Origin: Streptomyces sp. NBC_00234
GTDB taxonomy: Bacteria > Actinomycetota > Actinomycetes > Streptomycetales > Streptomycetaceae
Reading direction: 5' to 3'
Assembly: GCF_036195325.1 (NCBI RefSeq)
Contig: NZ_CP108101.1
Span: forward strand, 7,626,001-7,690,000
Length of the DNA: 64,000 nucleotides
A program made the position numbers and the translations under genes. Of the stretch, positions 1 through 8,237 are shown piece by piece. Positions within the stretch are counted from its first letter, which is position 1. Every line of letters begins with the position of its first letter. Under the pieces are notes generated by a model. The model was not told the DNA's origin, ran no database searches, and was given only the letters and a program-made list of their open reading frames with translations.

Positions 1-20
1 GTCCTGAGGCGATCCAGAGG

Positions 21-1010
21 TCACGTCAGAACGATCGGGTTGGTGAGAGCGGCCATATGGCCATGCGGATGGCGTACCTCGATCCGGACGAACGCCGAGT
101 CCTGCGATGTCGTGAGCCACTCGATGGTGCCCACGCCAGAGTCCGGCAGCGTTTCGCAGTGGGTTTCGCCCCGGTCGGTGTGGAAGCCGACGGTCGCCGA
201 GTGGACACCGCGTACGTGCGCGCGCACCGTGACAGGTTCCCCGTGGGTTGCCAGCCGTTCGCCGATCCCTGCTGTGCGGCCGGCGGTGACGGCCGTGACC
301 GACAGGTCGACGGCAGCCGACTCGGCGATCCAACTGCGGCCCGCACGGATTGCGGCGAGGACGGCCGGCGTGCTCAGATCCTCGGCGAACACGACGGTGT
401 GCGGGATGCCTATCTGACCCTTGAGGTGGGTATCGCTGTTGCCCATGGCCGGTTGCCAGCGCCCCTCGTGTATTCCTTGCGCCAGGTCTTGTCCCCACTC
501 GGCGAGGGCGGCCTCGTTGTCGGCGTTCCACGGGCGGTCCGACGTCCACAGCCCGTTCCATACCTCGATCACATCGAGATCCTCACAGGGGTACATGAAG
601 CTGCCTGAGGGGTAGGGCGCGTGCGGATGCGCGGCCACGCACAGTCCACCGGACTCGCGGACCTGGCCCAGACATCGGTCGATGGCCGGGTCCCCCGCGC
701 GATAGTCCCAGTCGATCACCTGCCCCGGGGCAATGCCGAGAGCGAGCCAGTGCCCGGTCCTGGTCGTCACCTCCTCACCTAGGAGGATCAAGAAGTCATC
801 TGAGGCATGGCGCCCCCAGGAGCTGTGCCCGTGCGCGGAGTTGTGCTCCGTGGTGGCGATGAAGTCGAGTCCTGCTGTGCTGGCGTCGGCTGCCAACTGC
901 TCAGGAGTCAGCTCACCGTCTGAATACACGGAGTGGATGTGGCAGTCTCCGCGATACCAGTCGGCTCCTCGGCCACGTGCTTGAAGAGGCGGGAATCCCG
1001 AGTCCGGCAT
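21..1010 (-). CDS. CehA/McbA-like PHP-domain metallohydrolase
   Basis: A 329-residue protein with the metal-binding motifs of the PHP phosphoesterase superfamily: DCHIHSVYSDGE near residues 22-33 (HxH), a GEE motif, AAHPHAPYP, and GNSDTH towards the C-terminus. Family members hydrolyse phosphoesters with a di- or trinuclear metal centre; the substrate here cannot be read from sequence. The start is placed at the ATG at 1010 because AAGGAG lies directly upstream on the minus strand (1015-1020). The frame stays open to 1136, but that extension has no ribosome site and reads as arginine/proline-rich shadow. There is no signal peptide, so it is probably cytoplasmic. It is transcribed away from the RibD-like gene at 1245. 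Confidence 0.85.
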   Translation of the reverse strand: MPDSGFPPLQARGRGADWYRGDCHIHSVYSDGELTPEQLAADASTAGLDFIATTEHNSAHGHSSWGRHASDDFLILLGEEVTTRTGHWLALGIAPGQVIDWDYRAGDPAIDRCLGQVRESGGLCVAAHPHAPYPSGSFMYPCEDLDVIEVWNGLWTSDRPWNADNEAALAEWGQDLAQGIHEGRWQPAMGNSDTHLKGQIGIPHTVVFAEDLSTPAVLAAIRAGRSWIAESAAVDLSVTAVTAGRTAGIGERLATHGEPVTVRAHVRGVHSATVGFHTDRGETHCETLPDSGVGTIEWLTTSQDSAFVRIEVRHPHGHMAALTNPIVLT

Positions 1011-1244
1011 CGCTCTCCTTGTCGCAGGACGTCCCAACAGCCGAAACAACGAGCACAGTCGGCACAGCGTTCCCGGCGGACCTGCCCCGGCGTGCACAGC
1101 GGGGCTGTCCGAAGCGCGGGCAGTGAGGCTTCTCAACGAAATGGTCTCGTGGGGTGACTCGGCCCAGGGGACCCGGCGAGCCGCGATGAGTCCTGGGGCG
1201 TCCGACGCTCATACTGTCGAACCCGCTACCGAGGAGGACTTCTG

Positions 1245-1808
1245 ATGCGCAGCGTGACCTATTCGATGGGCGTTTCACTCGACGGATACATCGTCGGGCC
1301 GGACGGCGGCTTCGAATGGACGGCCCCCGACGAGGAGGTCTTCCGCTTCTGGATCGACGAGATTCGACAGGTCGGCGTCCACCTCTTGGGACGACGGCTG
1401 TACGAGACGATGCTGTACTGGGAGACCGCCGACCAGGATCCAACGCTCGACGCCCCCACGCGTGAGTGGATCGCGCTCTGGAAGCCGCTCCCCAAAGTGG
1501 TGTTCTCCACCACGCTGTCGGCGGTGCAGGGCAATGCCCGCCTGGTCTCCGGCGGCCTGGCGGAGGAGATCGAGCGGCTGCGAGCCGAGCCGGGGGAGGG
1601 CGACATCGCGATCGGCGGCGCGACTCTCGCTGCCGAGGCGGCCGCGTCGGGTCTGATCGACGAGTACCAGGCCATCGTCCACCCGGTGCTGGTTGGCGGT
1701 GGCATTCCCTTCTTTCCCCGGGACGAGCGCCGGGTGGATCTCGAACTCGTCGAGACACGCACCTTCAACTCGAAATTCGTCTACCTCCGCTACCGCGTGG
1801 CGCGCTAG
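1245..1808 (+). CDS. Dihydrofolate reductase family protein (RibD C-terminal domain)
   Basis: A 187-residue protein with the RibD-C/DHFR-like fold signature: an N-terminal strand ending SLDGYIVGPDG, GRRLYETMLYW near residue 50, IAIGGATLAAEAAASGLIDE, and HPVLVGGGIPFF. Such stand-alone domains are predicted NAD(P)H-dependent reductases, and most are uncharacterised. A clear GAGGAGG site (1231-1237) precedes the ATG. The stop codon TAG lies inside the CTAG at 1805-1808, which is the target duplication of the IS element that follows. Before that insertion the gene met the beta-lactamase-like gene tail to tail. Confidence 0.85.
   Translation: MRSVTYSMGVSLDGYIVGPDGGFEWTAPDEEVFRFWIDEIRQVGVHLLGRRLYETMLYWETADQDPTLDAPTREWIALWKPLPKVVFSTTLSAVQGNARLVSGGLAEEIERLRAEPGEGDIAIGGATLAAEAAASGLIDEYQAIVHPVLVGGGIPFFPRDERRVDLELVETRTFNSKFVYLRYRVAR
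1805..1808. repeat. CTAG target-site duplication, left copy
   Basis: CTAG directly precedes the left end of the IS element and recurs at 3225-3228 after its right end. This copy contains the TAG stop of the RibD-like gene. Confidence 0.85.
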
Positions 1809-3224
1809 TACTCCAGCCGTAGATCGTGATTTTGCTGGTTGGGGCCGGTTCCGGGTATGCGTACGGCCACCAGTGATCATCGGTGTGTGAAGACAGAAGA
1901 ACAACTGATGGCCGCAGTGCACGGCATAGATACCGCCCGCTGGCGGGAGACGTTCGAAGTCCTGATGGGCCGGATCGCCTCCCGGTTCGCACGGGTGGAA
2001 CCGCGCCGGGAAGCAAGGGAGTTCGTCCTCGGCCTGCTGGCGGGCCTGCCACGCAAAAACTGCTGGACGCTGGCCGAGCACGCCGGCCATGCCAGCCCCG
2101 ACCGGCTGCAGCACCTGCTCGCGCGGGCGAAATGGGACGCGGACGCTGTCCGTGACGATCTGCGCGGCTTCGTCGTCGACCACCTCGGCACAGGAGACGT
2201 CGTCCTGGTGGTCGATGAGACCGGTGACCTGAAGAAGGGCACGCACACGGTCGGGGTCCAGCGCCAGTACACTGGCACCGCCCGGCGCGCCGAGAACAGC
2301 CAGGTCGCTGTTTACCTCGCCTATTCCACCCCGCAAGGTCATGCCGCGATCGACCGGGAACTCTACGTGCCCCGCTCCTGGACCGACGACCCCGACCGGT
2401 GCCGGGCCGCCGGCATTCCCGAGGATCACACCTTCGCGAGGAAGCCCCAGCTCGCCGCCCGCATGATCGACCGGGCCCTGGCCGGCGGGATCACCGCGGC
2501 CTGGGTCACCGGCGACGAGGCATACGGCGATAACACGCCCCTGCGTGACACCCTCGAACAACGCGGCCAGGCATACGCCCTCGCCGTAGCCCGTAACCAC
2601 CGCGTCACCACCCGCGCCGGACAGATCCGCGCCAATGACCTGGTGAAGAAGATCCCGAAGTGGGCCTGGCAGAAGCTCTCCGCCGGAGCTGGCGCCAAGG
2701 GCCACCGCCACTACGACTGGGCCCTGGCCATGATCGAGGACGGGCGGCGCGGACACCGGCACCTGCTCGTCCGCCGCAACCGCCGCACCGGCGAACTCGC
2801 CTGCTACCGCTGCTACTCGACCACCAAGGCCCCGCTGGCCACCTTCGTCAGGGTTGCCGGGCGGCGGTGGACCATCGAGGAGACGTTCCAATCTCCAAGA
2901 CCCTGGCCGGTCTCGACGAACACCAGGTCAGGCGCTGGACCTCGTGGCACCGCTGGGTCACCCTCGCCATGCTCGCCCATGCCTTCCTCGCCGCCGTCAC
3001 AGCCGCCGAGCAGACCCTGGGCGAGACCCAGCACAAGCCAATTTCCACTGACCCGCAACGAGATCCAGCACCTGTTCACGACCCTTGTCGCACAGCCCCG
3101 GCACACCACCGGGCACCGACTCCGCTGTTCACACTGGCGCCGATGGCGCCAAGCCAGGGCCGATGCCTGCCACTACCAGCGGCAGGCCACCCAACCGACA
3201 TGAAGATCAAGATCGGCTGGAGTG
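1809..3224 (+). mobile_element. IS701-family insertion sequence, 1416 bp
   Basis: The element is bounded by terminal inverted repeats and a 4-bp CTAG duplication. The left end reads TACTCCAGCCG and the right end, on the reverse strand, CACTCCAGCCG; the match continues imperfectly inward (TAGATCGTG against ATCTTGATC). It holds one transposase gene of the DDE type typical of IS701, a family known for 4-bp duplications at CTAG-like targets. The transposase coding frame is damaged, so the copy is probably not autonomous. A solo fragment related to the left end lies at 4585-4626. Confidence 0.85.
1908..3203 (+). pseudogene. IS701-family transposase with two compensating frameshifts
   Basis: The start MAAVHGIDTARWRE at 1908 and the body match the IS701 transposase family. 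DDE residues are visible in VVDETGDLKKG, VTGDEAYGDN and RWTIEETFQ. The frame is nominally open to 3203. Between about 2893 and 3042, however, the family sequence (KTLAGLDEHQVRRWTSWHR, then VTLAMLAHAFLAAVTAAE) reads in a different frame, and the original frame returns at PLTRNEIQHLFTTLVAQ. Small indels near 2893 and 3042 therefore replace about 50 residues with a nonsense Ser/Pro-rich stretch just after the catalytic Glu. The enzyme is probably inactive although the reading frame looks intact. Confidence 0.8.
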
Positions 3225-3228
3225 CTAG
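3225..3228. repeat. CTAG target-site duplication, right copy
   Basis: This is the second copy of the IS701-type duplication. Read on the minus strand it supplies the TAG stop of the serine hydrolase gene. Confidence 0.85.
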
Positions 3229-4373
3229 GAGCGGGTCCGGCACAGTTCCTGGTCCACAAGTGTGGTCATGGCCTGCTGAGTGTCTTGGCCGCCGTCACTG
3301 GTGACGTACACCACGGCGGTCCGGGTCCCGTCTCGGGTGGCGCCACCCCAGGTGAGATAGCCGAGCAGTTCACCCCGGTGACCGAAGTAGCTGCCGCCAC
3401 AGGACAACGGGATCTCGGCCAGACCGAGTCCATACCTCACACCCAGCTCGGGCGCGGGCACGGTGGTCGTCATCTCGTCGAGTTGCGCCGGAGCCAGCAG
3501 ACGGCCGCCGAGCAGCGCGGCGTAGAACCGGTTCAGGTCGTGCGCGGTACTGATGACCGATCCGGAGCCGACGGCCATACTCGAATTGAGCGCCGTGACG
3601 TCGATGCCATCGCCGGTGCCGGTGCCGAACGCGTAGCCCTGGGCGTGCGGGCCCGTGATGAACGGGAAGGTGCCGGGCGTACTGGTGTCTCTCAGCCCCA
3701 GTGGGCGGATGATCCGGTCGTTCACCTCTTGTGCCCAACTCCGGCCGGTGACCTTTTGGGTGATCATCGCGGCGAGAATGTAGTTGGTGTTGGAGTACGA
3801 CCAGTCGGCGCTCGGGGAGGGTATGGGCGGGTGCTGCATCGCCAGCCCCACCAACTCCTCGGGGGTGTACGTGCGGAACCGCTCGGCTTGATAGCCGTCC
3901 GCGCTTTTCAACGCGGGTATGTCCAGCCCGTCGTCACTGATGCCGCTGGTGTGCTGCAGCAGCTGCCGCACGGTGATCTGCCTGCCGTCGTTGCCGTTGC
4001 CGTGGAGCACTCCCGGCAGCCACTGTTCGACGGTGTCCTCCAGGGACATTCGCCCCTCGCCGACGAGTTGCAGGACGACCGTGGCGGTGAAGCTCTTGGT
4101 CGCGCTGCCTATCCGAAATCTTCCATTCCGTGGCATCTGCCTCCTGGTGTCCCTCTCGGCCGTCCCGGCTCGCGCACTGTCACGTGTGTCCGGTGACGTC
4201 GCCTCGGCGGACACACCAACGGCTCCGGTGCCGTGGACCGCATCCACCTGCCGCTGGAGCGAATCGGCCTGCGGCGGCTTCGCCGCCGCCGTCCCGGTCG
4301 ACGTGGCGAAGAGAACCGCGCCCAGGCTGCTCAGGACAAGCAGGTCCCGCCGACGCCTTCCTGACACATGCAT
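3225..4373 (-). CDS. Exported serine hydrolase / beta-lactamase family (class C, DD-peptidase-like)
   Basis: A 382-residue protein with an N-terminal RRRRDLLVLSSLGAVLFA export signal that looks Tat-like. The penicillin-recognising serine motifs are present in order: S90-A-T-K93 (SxxK) in IGSATKSFTA, YSN in WSYSNTNYIL, and HRG in YFGHRGELLG. The length and motif set resemble Streptomyces R61 DD-carboxypeptidase and class C-like hydrolases. It probably acts on peptidoglycan peptides, D-amino-acid esters or beta-lactams outside the cell. Its TAG stop is within the CTAG right of the IS element (3225-3228). A long concentric palindrome lies about 170 bp upstream. Confidence 0.87.
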   Translation of the reverse strand: MHVSGRRRRDLLVLSSLGAVLFATSTGTAAAKPPQADSLQRQVDAVHGTGAVGVSAEATSPDTRDSARAGTAERDTRRQMPRNGRFRIGSATKSFTATVVLQLVGEGRMSLEDTVEQWLPGVLHGNGNDGRQITVRQLLQHTSGISDDGLDIPALKSADGYQAERFRTYTPEELVGLAMQHPPIPSPSADWSYSNTNYILAAMITQKVTGRSWAQEVNDRIIRPLGLRDTSTPGTFPFITGPHAQGYAFGTGTGDGIDVTALNSSMAVGSGSVISTAHDLNRFYAALLGGRLLAPAQLDEMTTTVPAPELGVRYGLGLAEIPLSCGGSYFGHRGELLGYLTWGGATRDGTRTAVVYVTSDGGQDTQQAMTTLVDQELCRTRS

Positions 4374-4528
4374 GATGATCCCCGTCCTGTTCGGGTTGCT
4401 GCCTGCGTGTTCAGCGCTCAGGCTGTGGCCGCGGTGTTTCGCCCCCGGAGTCGGAGGTCGACGACCATCTCACCAGCGATGAAGGGATCGGCCCATCCGG
4501 CTCTCCCCCTGACGCTCCGATGCGTTGT

Positions 4529-4572
4529 CCTCAGGGCGGTGCTGGGGGTTAACCCCCGTAGGGACGCTGAGG
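4529..4572. promoter_or_regulatory. Concentric palindrome upstream of the serine hydrolase gene
   Basis: A perfect 14-bp palindrome GGGGGTTAACCCCC (4544-4557) lies at the exact centre of an outer dyad made of CCTCAG (4529-4534) and CTGAGG (4567-4572). The nearest gene is the minus-strand serine hydrolase starting at 4373. The arrangement suggests an operator for a dimeric regulator. No cognate regulator is recognisable next to it. Confidence 0.5.
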
Positions 4573-4584
4573 CTTCTTCACCCC

Positions 4585-4626
4585 AGCCGGCCCCGACCAG
4601 CAAGATCACGATCTACGGCTGGAGTA
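4585..4626 (-). mobile_element. Solo left-end fragment of an IS701-type element
   Basis: On the reverse strand this stretch matches about 41 bp of the left end of the IS at 1809 (TACTCCAGCCGTAGATCGTG, then CTTGCTGGTCGGGGCCGG) with only two or three differences. It abuts a CTAG (4627-4630) in the same orientation as the intact element's end. No transposase remains, so it is a relic of an older insertion. Confidence 0.75.
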
Positions 4627-4629
4627 CTA

Positions 4630-5050
4630 GGCCATCCCTTCGGATCATCGGATTGGCCGTCTGGTGTGTCGTGAACTGACGCCCAGTGGGCACGCCCGCG
4701 AACCGTTGCTGCCGGACCGGACGCACCGAAGGGAGGTGGACGCGGGCGTGATCACCGGCAGGTGATCGGCCATCGCGTGCAAGTACCGCACGGGGACGCC
4801 GTGGACGGACCTGCCCGAGCGCTTCGGGTCATGGAAAGGTGCCCGCGACGTGATCCCACAGCCCGCGAACCATGCCGCCAACCGCAAACGCCTCCTTCCA
4901 CCGCGAGGCATGCAACAACGCAACACGGTCGAGCGCTGTAGCAATGAACTCAAGTAGTGGCGCGGCCTGGCCACCCGTTACGACAAGACCGCCACCATCT
5001 ACCTCGCCGCCATTTTCATCTGGCAGCGAGATGATCCGAAAGCAGTGTCC
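4630..5050 (+). pseudogene. Degraded IS5-family element with transposase remnant
   Basis: The ends are imperfect inverted repeats. The left begins GGCCATCCCTTCGGATCATC and the right, reversed, GGACACTGCTTTCGGATCATC. TA dinucleotides flank it at 4628-4629 and 5051-5052. Inside, recognisable IS5-type transposase pieces occur in broken frames: REPLLPDRTHRRE, KYRTGTPWTDLPERFGSWKG and, near the right end, WRGLATRYDKTATIYLAA. The catalytic centre is deleted and several stops interrupt it. A fragment of the same transposase 3' end is found at 11161-11278. Confidence 0.8.
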
Positions 5051-5520
5051 TATGCCTCAGGGTCGACAGAAGTGCGTTTGTAGTGACATTCGTAGGGATA
5101 GGGATCCCCTCCGCCCGCGTAGACGGTCCCATCTATCTGCAGCTCTTTATGCTCCAAAAAGAAATGCAGAATCTGGATGTCGTTGTGATTCTTGAAATTA
5201 AGTACCAGATAGGGTGGCAGGCCGGGGTCTTTGTTGACCCCATGCCATTTCCCCTCGGATGAACGGCGTGTCACCTGCGAGTCCGGCACGGGGCCGTCCC
5301 ACTCGACTGGAAAGTCTCTGCTGGAAAAAGTGTAATCGTCGCGTAGTCGAAACATCGGCGATCCGCATTGCCGCTCCCCGTCCCATCGGCCGACCAATTC
5401 GGAATGAGTTACGGCCTTTGGAGTGACGACGGGTTTGCCTGCCCCGCAAGAGGACGGGCCGAGCGCCGTCACGGTGGCAGCTGCCAGGCTTGCGCTGATG
5501 CGAAGTATGTCGGATTTCAC
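5050..5520 (-). CDS. Putative lipoprotein of unknown function
   Basis: A 156-residue protein starting at GTG 5520 with a hydrophobic export signal (ILRISASLAAATVTALG) followed by PSSCGAG, a weak lipobox. The mature part has HSELVGRWDGERQCGSPMFRLRDDYTFSS, which resembles the lipocalin-like 'W-x-G/E' start seen in small exported beta-barrel proteins, but I cannot assign a family. Base composition is lower in GC than its neighbours, and codon use includes A/T-ending codons, which suggests transfer. Its TAG stop coincides with the TA flank of the IS5 relic. Confidence 0.55.
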   Translation of the reverse strand: MKSDILRISASLAAATVTALGPSSCGAGKPVVTPKAVTHSELVGRWDGERQCGSPMFRLRDDYTFSSRDFPVEWDGPVPDSQVTRRSSEGKWHGVNKDPGLPPYLVLNFKNHNDIQILHFFLEHKELQIDGTVYAGGGDPYPYECHYKRTSVDPEA

Positions 5521-5798
5521 GCTATCTGCTTCCGGCCGTATTTTGAATGGCGCTCAGTATGCCGGTCGGTGATCCTAAAGAGACGGTCAGGGCGTGTCCT
5601 ACTGATCGTTTCAGCATGGAACAATCCCTTCAGCGACGGGCTCAGGGGGGATGACGCCGTCTAGAACGGGTTGGGGCTGCGCGAGACCTCGTGCGCGGTT
5701 ACACCCGCGCTCTGAACGCGGTTGACGAGGCCATGAGGGTGGCGATCCCCAATCCCCTCGCTCGAGCGATTGGCAGATGTCCTCGGCCTGGCCCGTTC
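5521..5798. other. Intergenic stretch of relic character
   Basis: I find no convincing gene. A segment near 5590-5620 (GGCGTGTCCTACTGATCG) resembles the termini of streptomycete insertion sequences but has no visible partner. The stretch separates the lipoprotein gene from a transposase remnant. Confidence 0.4.
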
Positions 5799-6126
5799 AC
5801 GCCAGATCGGCCGGAGTGATCACATCGGCACCTACTCCTACACGGTCCATGGGGCAGGGTGCTTCGAGCACGCCCTGGCGGAGATCGGCGCGCCGCTCGT
5901 AGCGGCTGCGGAGCCGTTTGAAGTGGTGCAGCCGGGCGAAGGCGCGCTCGACCACCCAGCGCACCTTGCCCAGTCCGGAGCCGTGGGCGACGCCGCGTCG
6001 CGCCATCGGATCGCCACACGTACATGACATCGGCGAGCGCCGCCCGGTCGGGAACGCGCAGCCGCCCGGGACGGCGGCGGCGCTCGGGAGCGGGCGGCAG
6101 CAGCGGGGCCACCCGCTCCCACAGAT
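5799..6126 (-). pseudogene. IS5-family transposase remnant with internal deletion
   Basis: Read on the minus strand, the N-terminal piece DLWERVAPLLPPAPERRRRP and PGRLRVPDRAALADVMYV is followed, after loss of the central catalytic region, by the typical C-terminal piece RRGVAHGSGLGKVRWVVERA and HHFKRLRSRYERRADLRQG. Both pieces are standard for IS5-type transposases of actinomycetes, so more than half the protein is missing. The first codons overlap the TGA stop of the aldo/keto reductase at 6129. Confidence 0.8.
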
Positions 6127-6128
6127 CG

Positions 6129-7178
6129 TCAGGCTGCGGAGCGTTCGGTGAGTGAGCGGCGCCGCAAGGCGGTCTCGGTCAGTGATCGCGGGGGGAATGA
6201 GGTTGCTGGGTTGTACAGGTTCGTCCCGGGCGGCACGATTTCGTCGATCCGGTCGAGGGCTGCATCGTCGAGGGTGAGCGCGGCGCCCTTGAGCAGGTCC
6301 TCCAGCTGTTGCATGGTCCGTGGTCCGATGATCGCCGAGGTGACGGCGGGGTGGGCCACGGTGAATGCTATGGCGAGCTGAGGGAGGGTGCAGCCGATGC
6401 TCGTCGCGAGGTCGATGAGTTGCTCGACGGCGTCGAGCTTGGCGGTGTTTTCGGCGATCGCAGGATCGAAGAACGCCGGCCGGACCGCGGCACGGCCGGT
6501 TGCCAGGTCGATGGGCTGGTCCTTGCGGTGCTTGCCGGTGAGGAATCCGAAGGCGAGGGGGCTCCAGACCAGTACACCCATCCCGTAGCGCTCGCAGACG
6601 GGCAGGAGCGAGGCTTCGATCCCGCGGGCGAGGATCGAGTAGGGCGGCTGGTCGGTGCGGAAGCGTCCGAGATTGCGCCGCTCGGAGACGTGGTGTGCCT
6701 CGACGATCTCCTCGGCCTGGTAGTTCGAGCAGCCGAAGGCGCGGATCTTTCCCTGGTGCACGAGGTCGGTGAGTACCGAGAGCGTCTCCTCGATGTCGGT
6801 GCGGTGGTCCGGGAAGTGAACCTGATAGAGGTCGATCCAATCGGTGTTCAGGCGCCTGAGGCTGTCCTCGACGGCCTTGAGGATCCAACGCCGTGAGTTG
6901 CCACCGCGGTTGCGGCCCTCACCCATGGGGAAGTGGACCTTGGTGGCGAGTACGACGTCGTCACGGCGACCCCGAAGCGCCTTTCCCACTATTTCCTCGG
7001 ACTCGCCCTGTCCGTACATGTCCGCGGTGTCGACGAAGTTGATTCCCTCGTCGAGGGCGGCGTGGATGATGCGGACGCAATCGTCGTGGTCGGGGTTGAA
7101 GCCGTCCTGGAACATCATGGTCCCGAGGCAGTGGACGCTGACCTCGATACCGGTTTTGCCGAGAGTGCGGTAACGCAT
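6129..7178 (-). CDS. Aldo/keto reductase
   Basis: A 349-residue NADPH-dependent oxidoreductase of the AKR superfamily with a TIM-barrel pattern. The catalytic tetrad is visible as D50 and Y55 (NFVDTADMYGQGESEE), K80 (LATKVHF) and H121 (YQVHFPD). The cofactor region AIIGPRTMQQLEDLLKG lies near residues 285-300. An AGGGGG site lies upstream of the ATG at 7178. It is divergent from a MerR-type regulator, and the 113-bp gap holds a CTAG-containing dyad, so this regulator probably controls it. Natural substrates of such AKRs (aldehydes, ketones, sugars) cannot be told from sequence. Confidence 0.9.
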   Translation of the reverse strand: MRYRTLGKTGIEVSVHCLGTMMFQDGFNPDHDDCVRIIHAALDEGINFVDTADMYGQGESEEIVGKALRGRRDDVVLATKVHFPMGEGRNRGGNSRRWILKAVEDSLRRLNTDWIDLYQVHFPDHRTDIEETLSVLTDLVHQGKIRAFGCSNYQAEEIVEAHHVSERRNLGRFRTDQPPYSILARGIEASLLPVCERYGMGVLVWSPLAFGFLTGKHRKDQPIDLATGRAAVRPAFFDPAIAENTAKLDAVEQLIDLATSIGCTLPQLAIAFTVAHPAVTSAIIGPRTMQQLEDLLKGAALTLDDAALDRIDEIVPPGTNLYNPATSFPPRSLTETALRRRSLTERSAA

Positions 7179-7250
7179 GGTGATGCCCCCTGGTGGTTCG
7201 ACTCAGTACGCAGAGCGGCAGAAGAGCCGGTCGCACGACGGAGGTTAGGT

Positions 7251-7268
7251 TCTAGACCCGGCTCTAGA
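7251..7268. promoter_or_regulatory. Candidate MerR operator between AKR and regulator genes
   Basis: TCTAGACCCGGCTCTAGA is a near-perfect 18-bp dyad centred on CCGG, and the wider GGTTCTAGA / TCTAGATC context extends it. MerR regulators bind such dyads within the promoter spacer. It sits 23 bp before the MerR start codon and about 75 bp from the AKR start. Confidence 0.65.
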
Positions 7269-7291
7269 TCAACCCCGTTACCCTGATCGGC

Positions 7292-7762
7292 ATGGCTGAG
7301 ATCACCACAAGTCTGAGCATCGGACAGGTCGCCGAACGCACCGGCTTGAGCGTTCACGCGTTGCGCTTCTACGAGCGCGAGGGCCTGTTCGTCAATCCCG
7401 TTCGACGCGGACCTGGTGGGCGCCGCGTCTACAGCCGGGATGACGTCGACTGGCTGACCGTCTGCATCATTCTCCGTGCCTCAGGCATGCCCCTGCCCGC
7501 GCTCAGCCGGTACGCCGACCTCGTGCGAGAGGGAGCCGGTAACGAGGAAGAACGGCTCGCGCTCATGCGCGAGCACCAAGCACACGTCACCACCCAGATC
7601 GGCAGGCTCACCGAGTCCCTGGACCTGATCCGATTCAAGGTCGGCGTGTACGAGGACCTTCTGGACCAAGGCGACGCCGCCGCCCATCAATGTCACGCCC
7701 CATCCCCTTCGGCTGACGAAGAACGCACGCCACTGCTGCGCCACGAAGCAGTGGTCGAGTAG
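7292..7762 (+). CDS. MerR-family transcriptional regulator
   Basis: A 156-residue protein with an N-terminal winged helix (LSIGQVAERTGLSVHALRFYEREGL, residues 8-32, written here in overlapping parts: LSIGQVAERTGLSV and HALRFYEREGL) and the GGRRVYSRDDVDWL wing, followed by a dimerising coiled coil (residues 70-125). The C-terminal tail has one Cys (AHQCHAPSP), so classic metal sensing is unlikely. It is divergent from the aldo/keto reductase, the usual arrangement of this regulator class with its redox target, and is probably autoregulated through the dyad at 7251-7268. Confidence 0.88.
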   Translation: MAEITTSLSIGQVAERTGLSVHALRFYEREGLFVNPVRRGPGGRRVYSRDDVDWLTVCIILRASGMPLPALSRYADLVREGAGNEEERLALMREHQAHVTTQIGRLTESLDLIRFKVGVYEDLLDQGDAAAHQCHAPSPSADEERTPLLRHEAVVE

Positions 7763-8237
7763 CGGCACCGCACCACGCGATCGCCCGGCACGGCTTCACG
7801 GGCGCGCGGTGCGACTGCGACCGGGCCCACGACGCCCGGGGATCCGGGCCGAAACCCGCCTGGCCCTTGGCCGAGGCGGAAGCGCCGTCCCTGTCGCCGG
7901 TGAGGACCAGGACTGCGCCGTCGATGTTGGCGTGGCAGGCCGCTGAGCGGCCGGGCTGCACGTACTCCCAACTCCGGTTGCCGCCACGGGCGTCTTATCC
8001 GGCAGACGGACCAGGCGCACCCTGGCCATAACGAGGCGGTACGTCGTTCACCTGCGCGGGGTCATGTCCGCTCTTCGTTTCCCCCGAGCGTGTCGCCGTC
8101 GACGGTCCGTCGGACTTTCCGACGTCACTGTGATCACCTAGACAGCCAACGGCCGCTGCCGCGAGTCACAAGCCCAGCGACAGAGTCCGTTCATGTGCAT
8201 GCAGACTCCACTGGAAGTGCTCTTCACCGAGAAAACC
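7763..8237. other. 475-bp gap without a supported gene
   Basis: Open frames exist here on both strands, but none has a ribosome site, a recognisable domain or consistent third-position GC. The minus-strand text around 7850-7970 (SAACHANIDGAVLVLTGDRD) has a protein-like composition and may be the remnant of a decayed gene. Confidence 0.4.

Noticed and set aside
1275..2891. A 538-codon minus-strand frame over the RibD-like gene and the IS
   Set aside because: It spans two unrelated units, including the IS boundary, so it cannot be a real gene of either.
7693..8029. Three overlapping minus-strand frames downstream of the MerR gene
   Set aside because: No ribosome site or domain; the frames shift among each other. 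Possibly a decayed gene, not callable.
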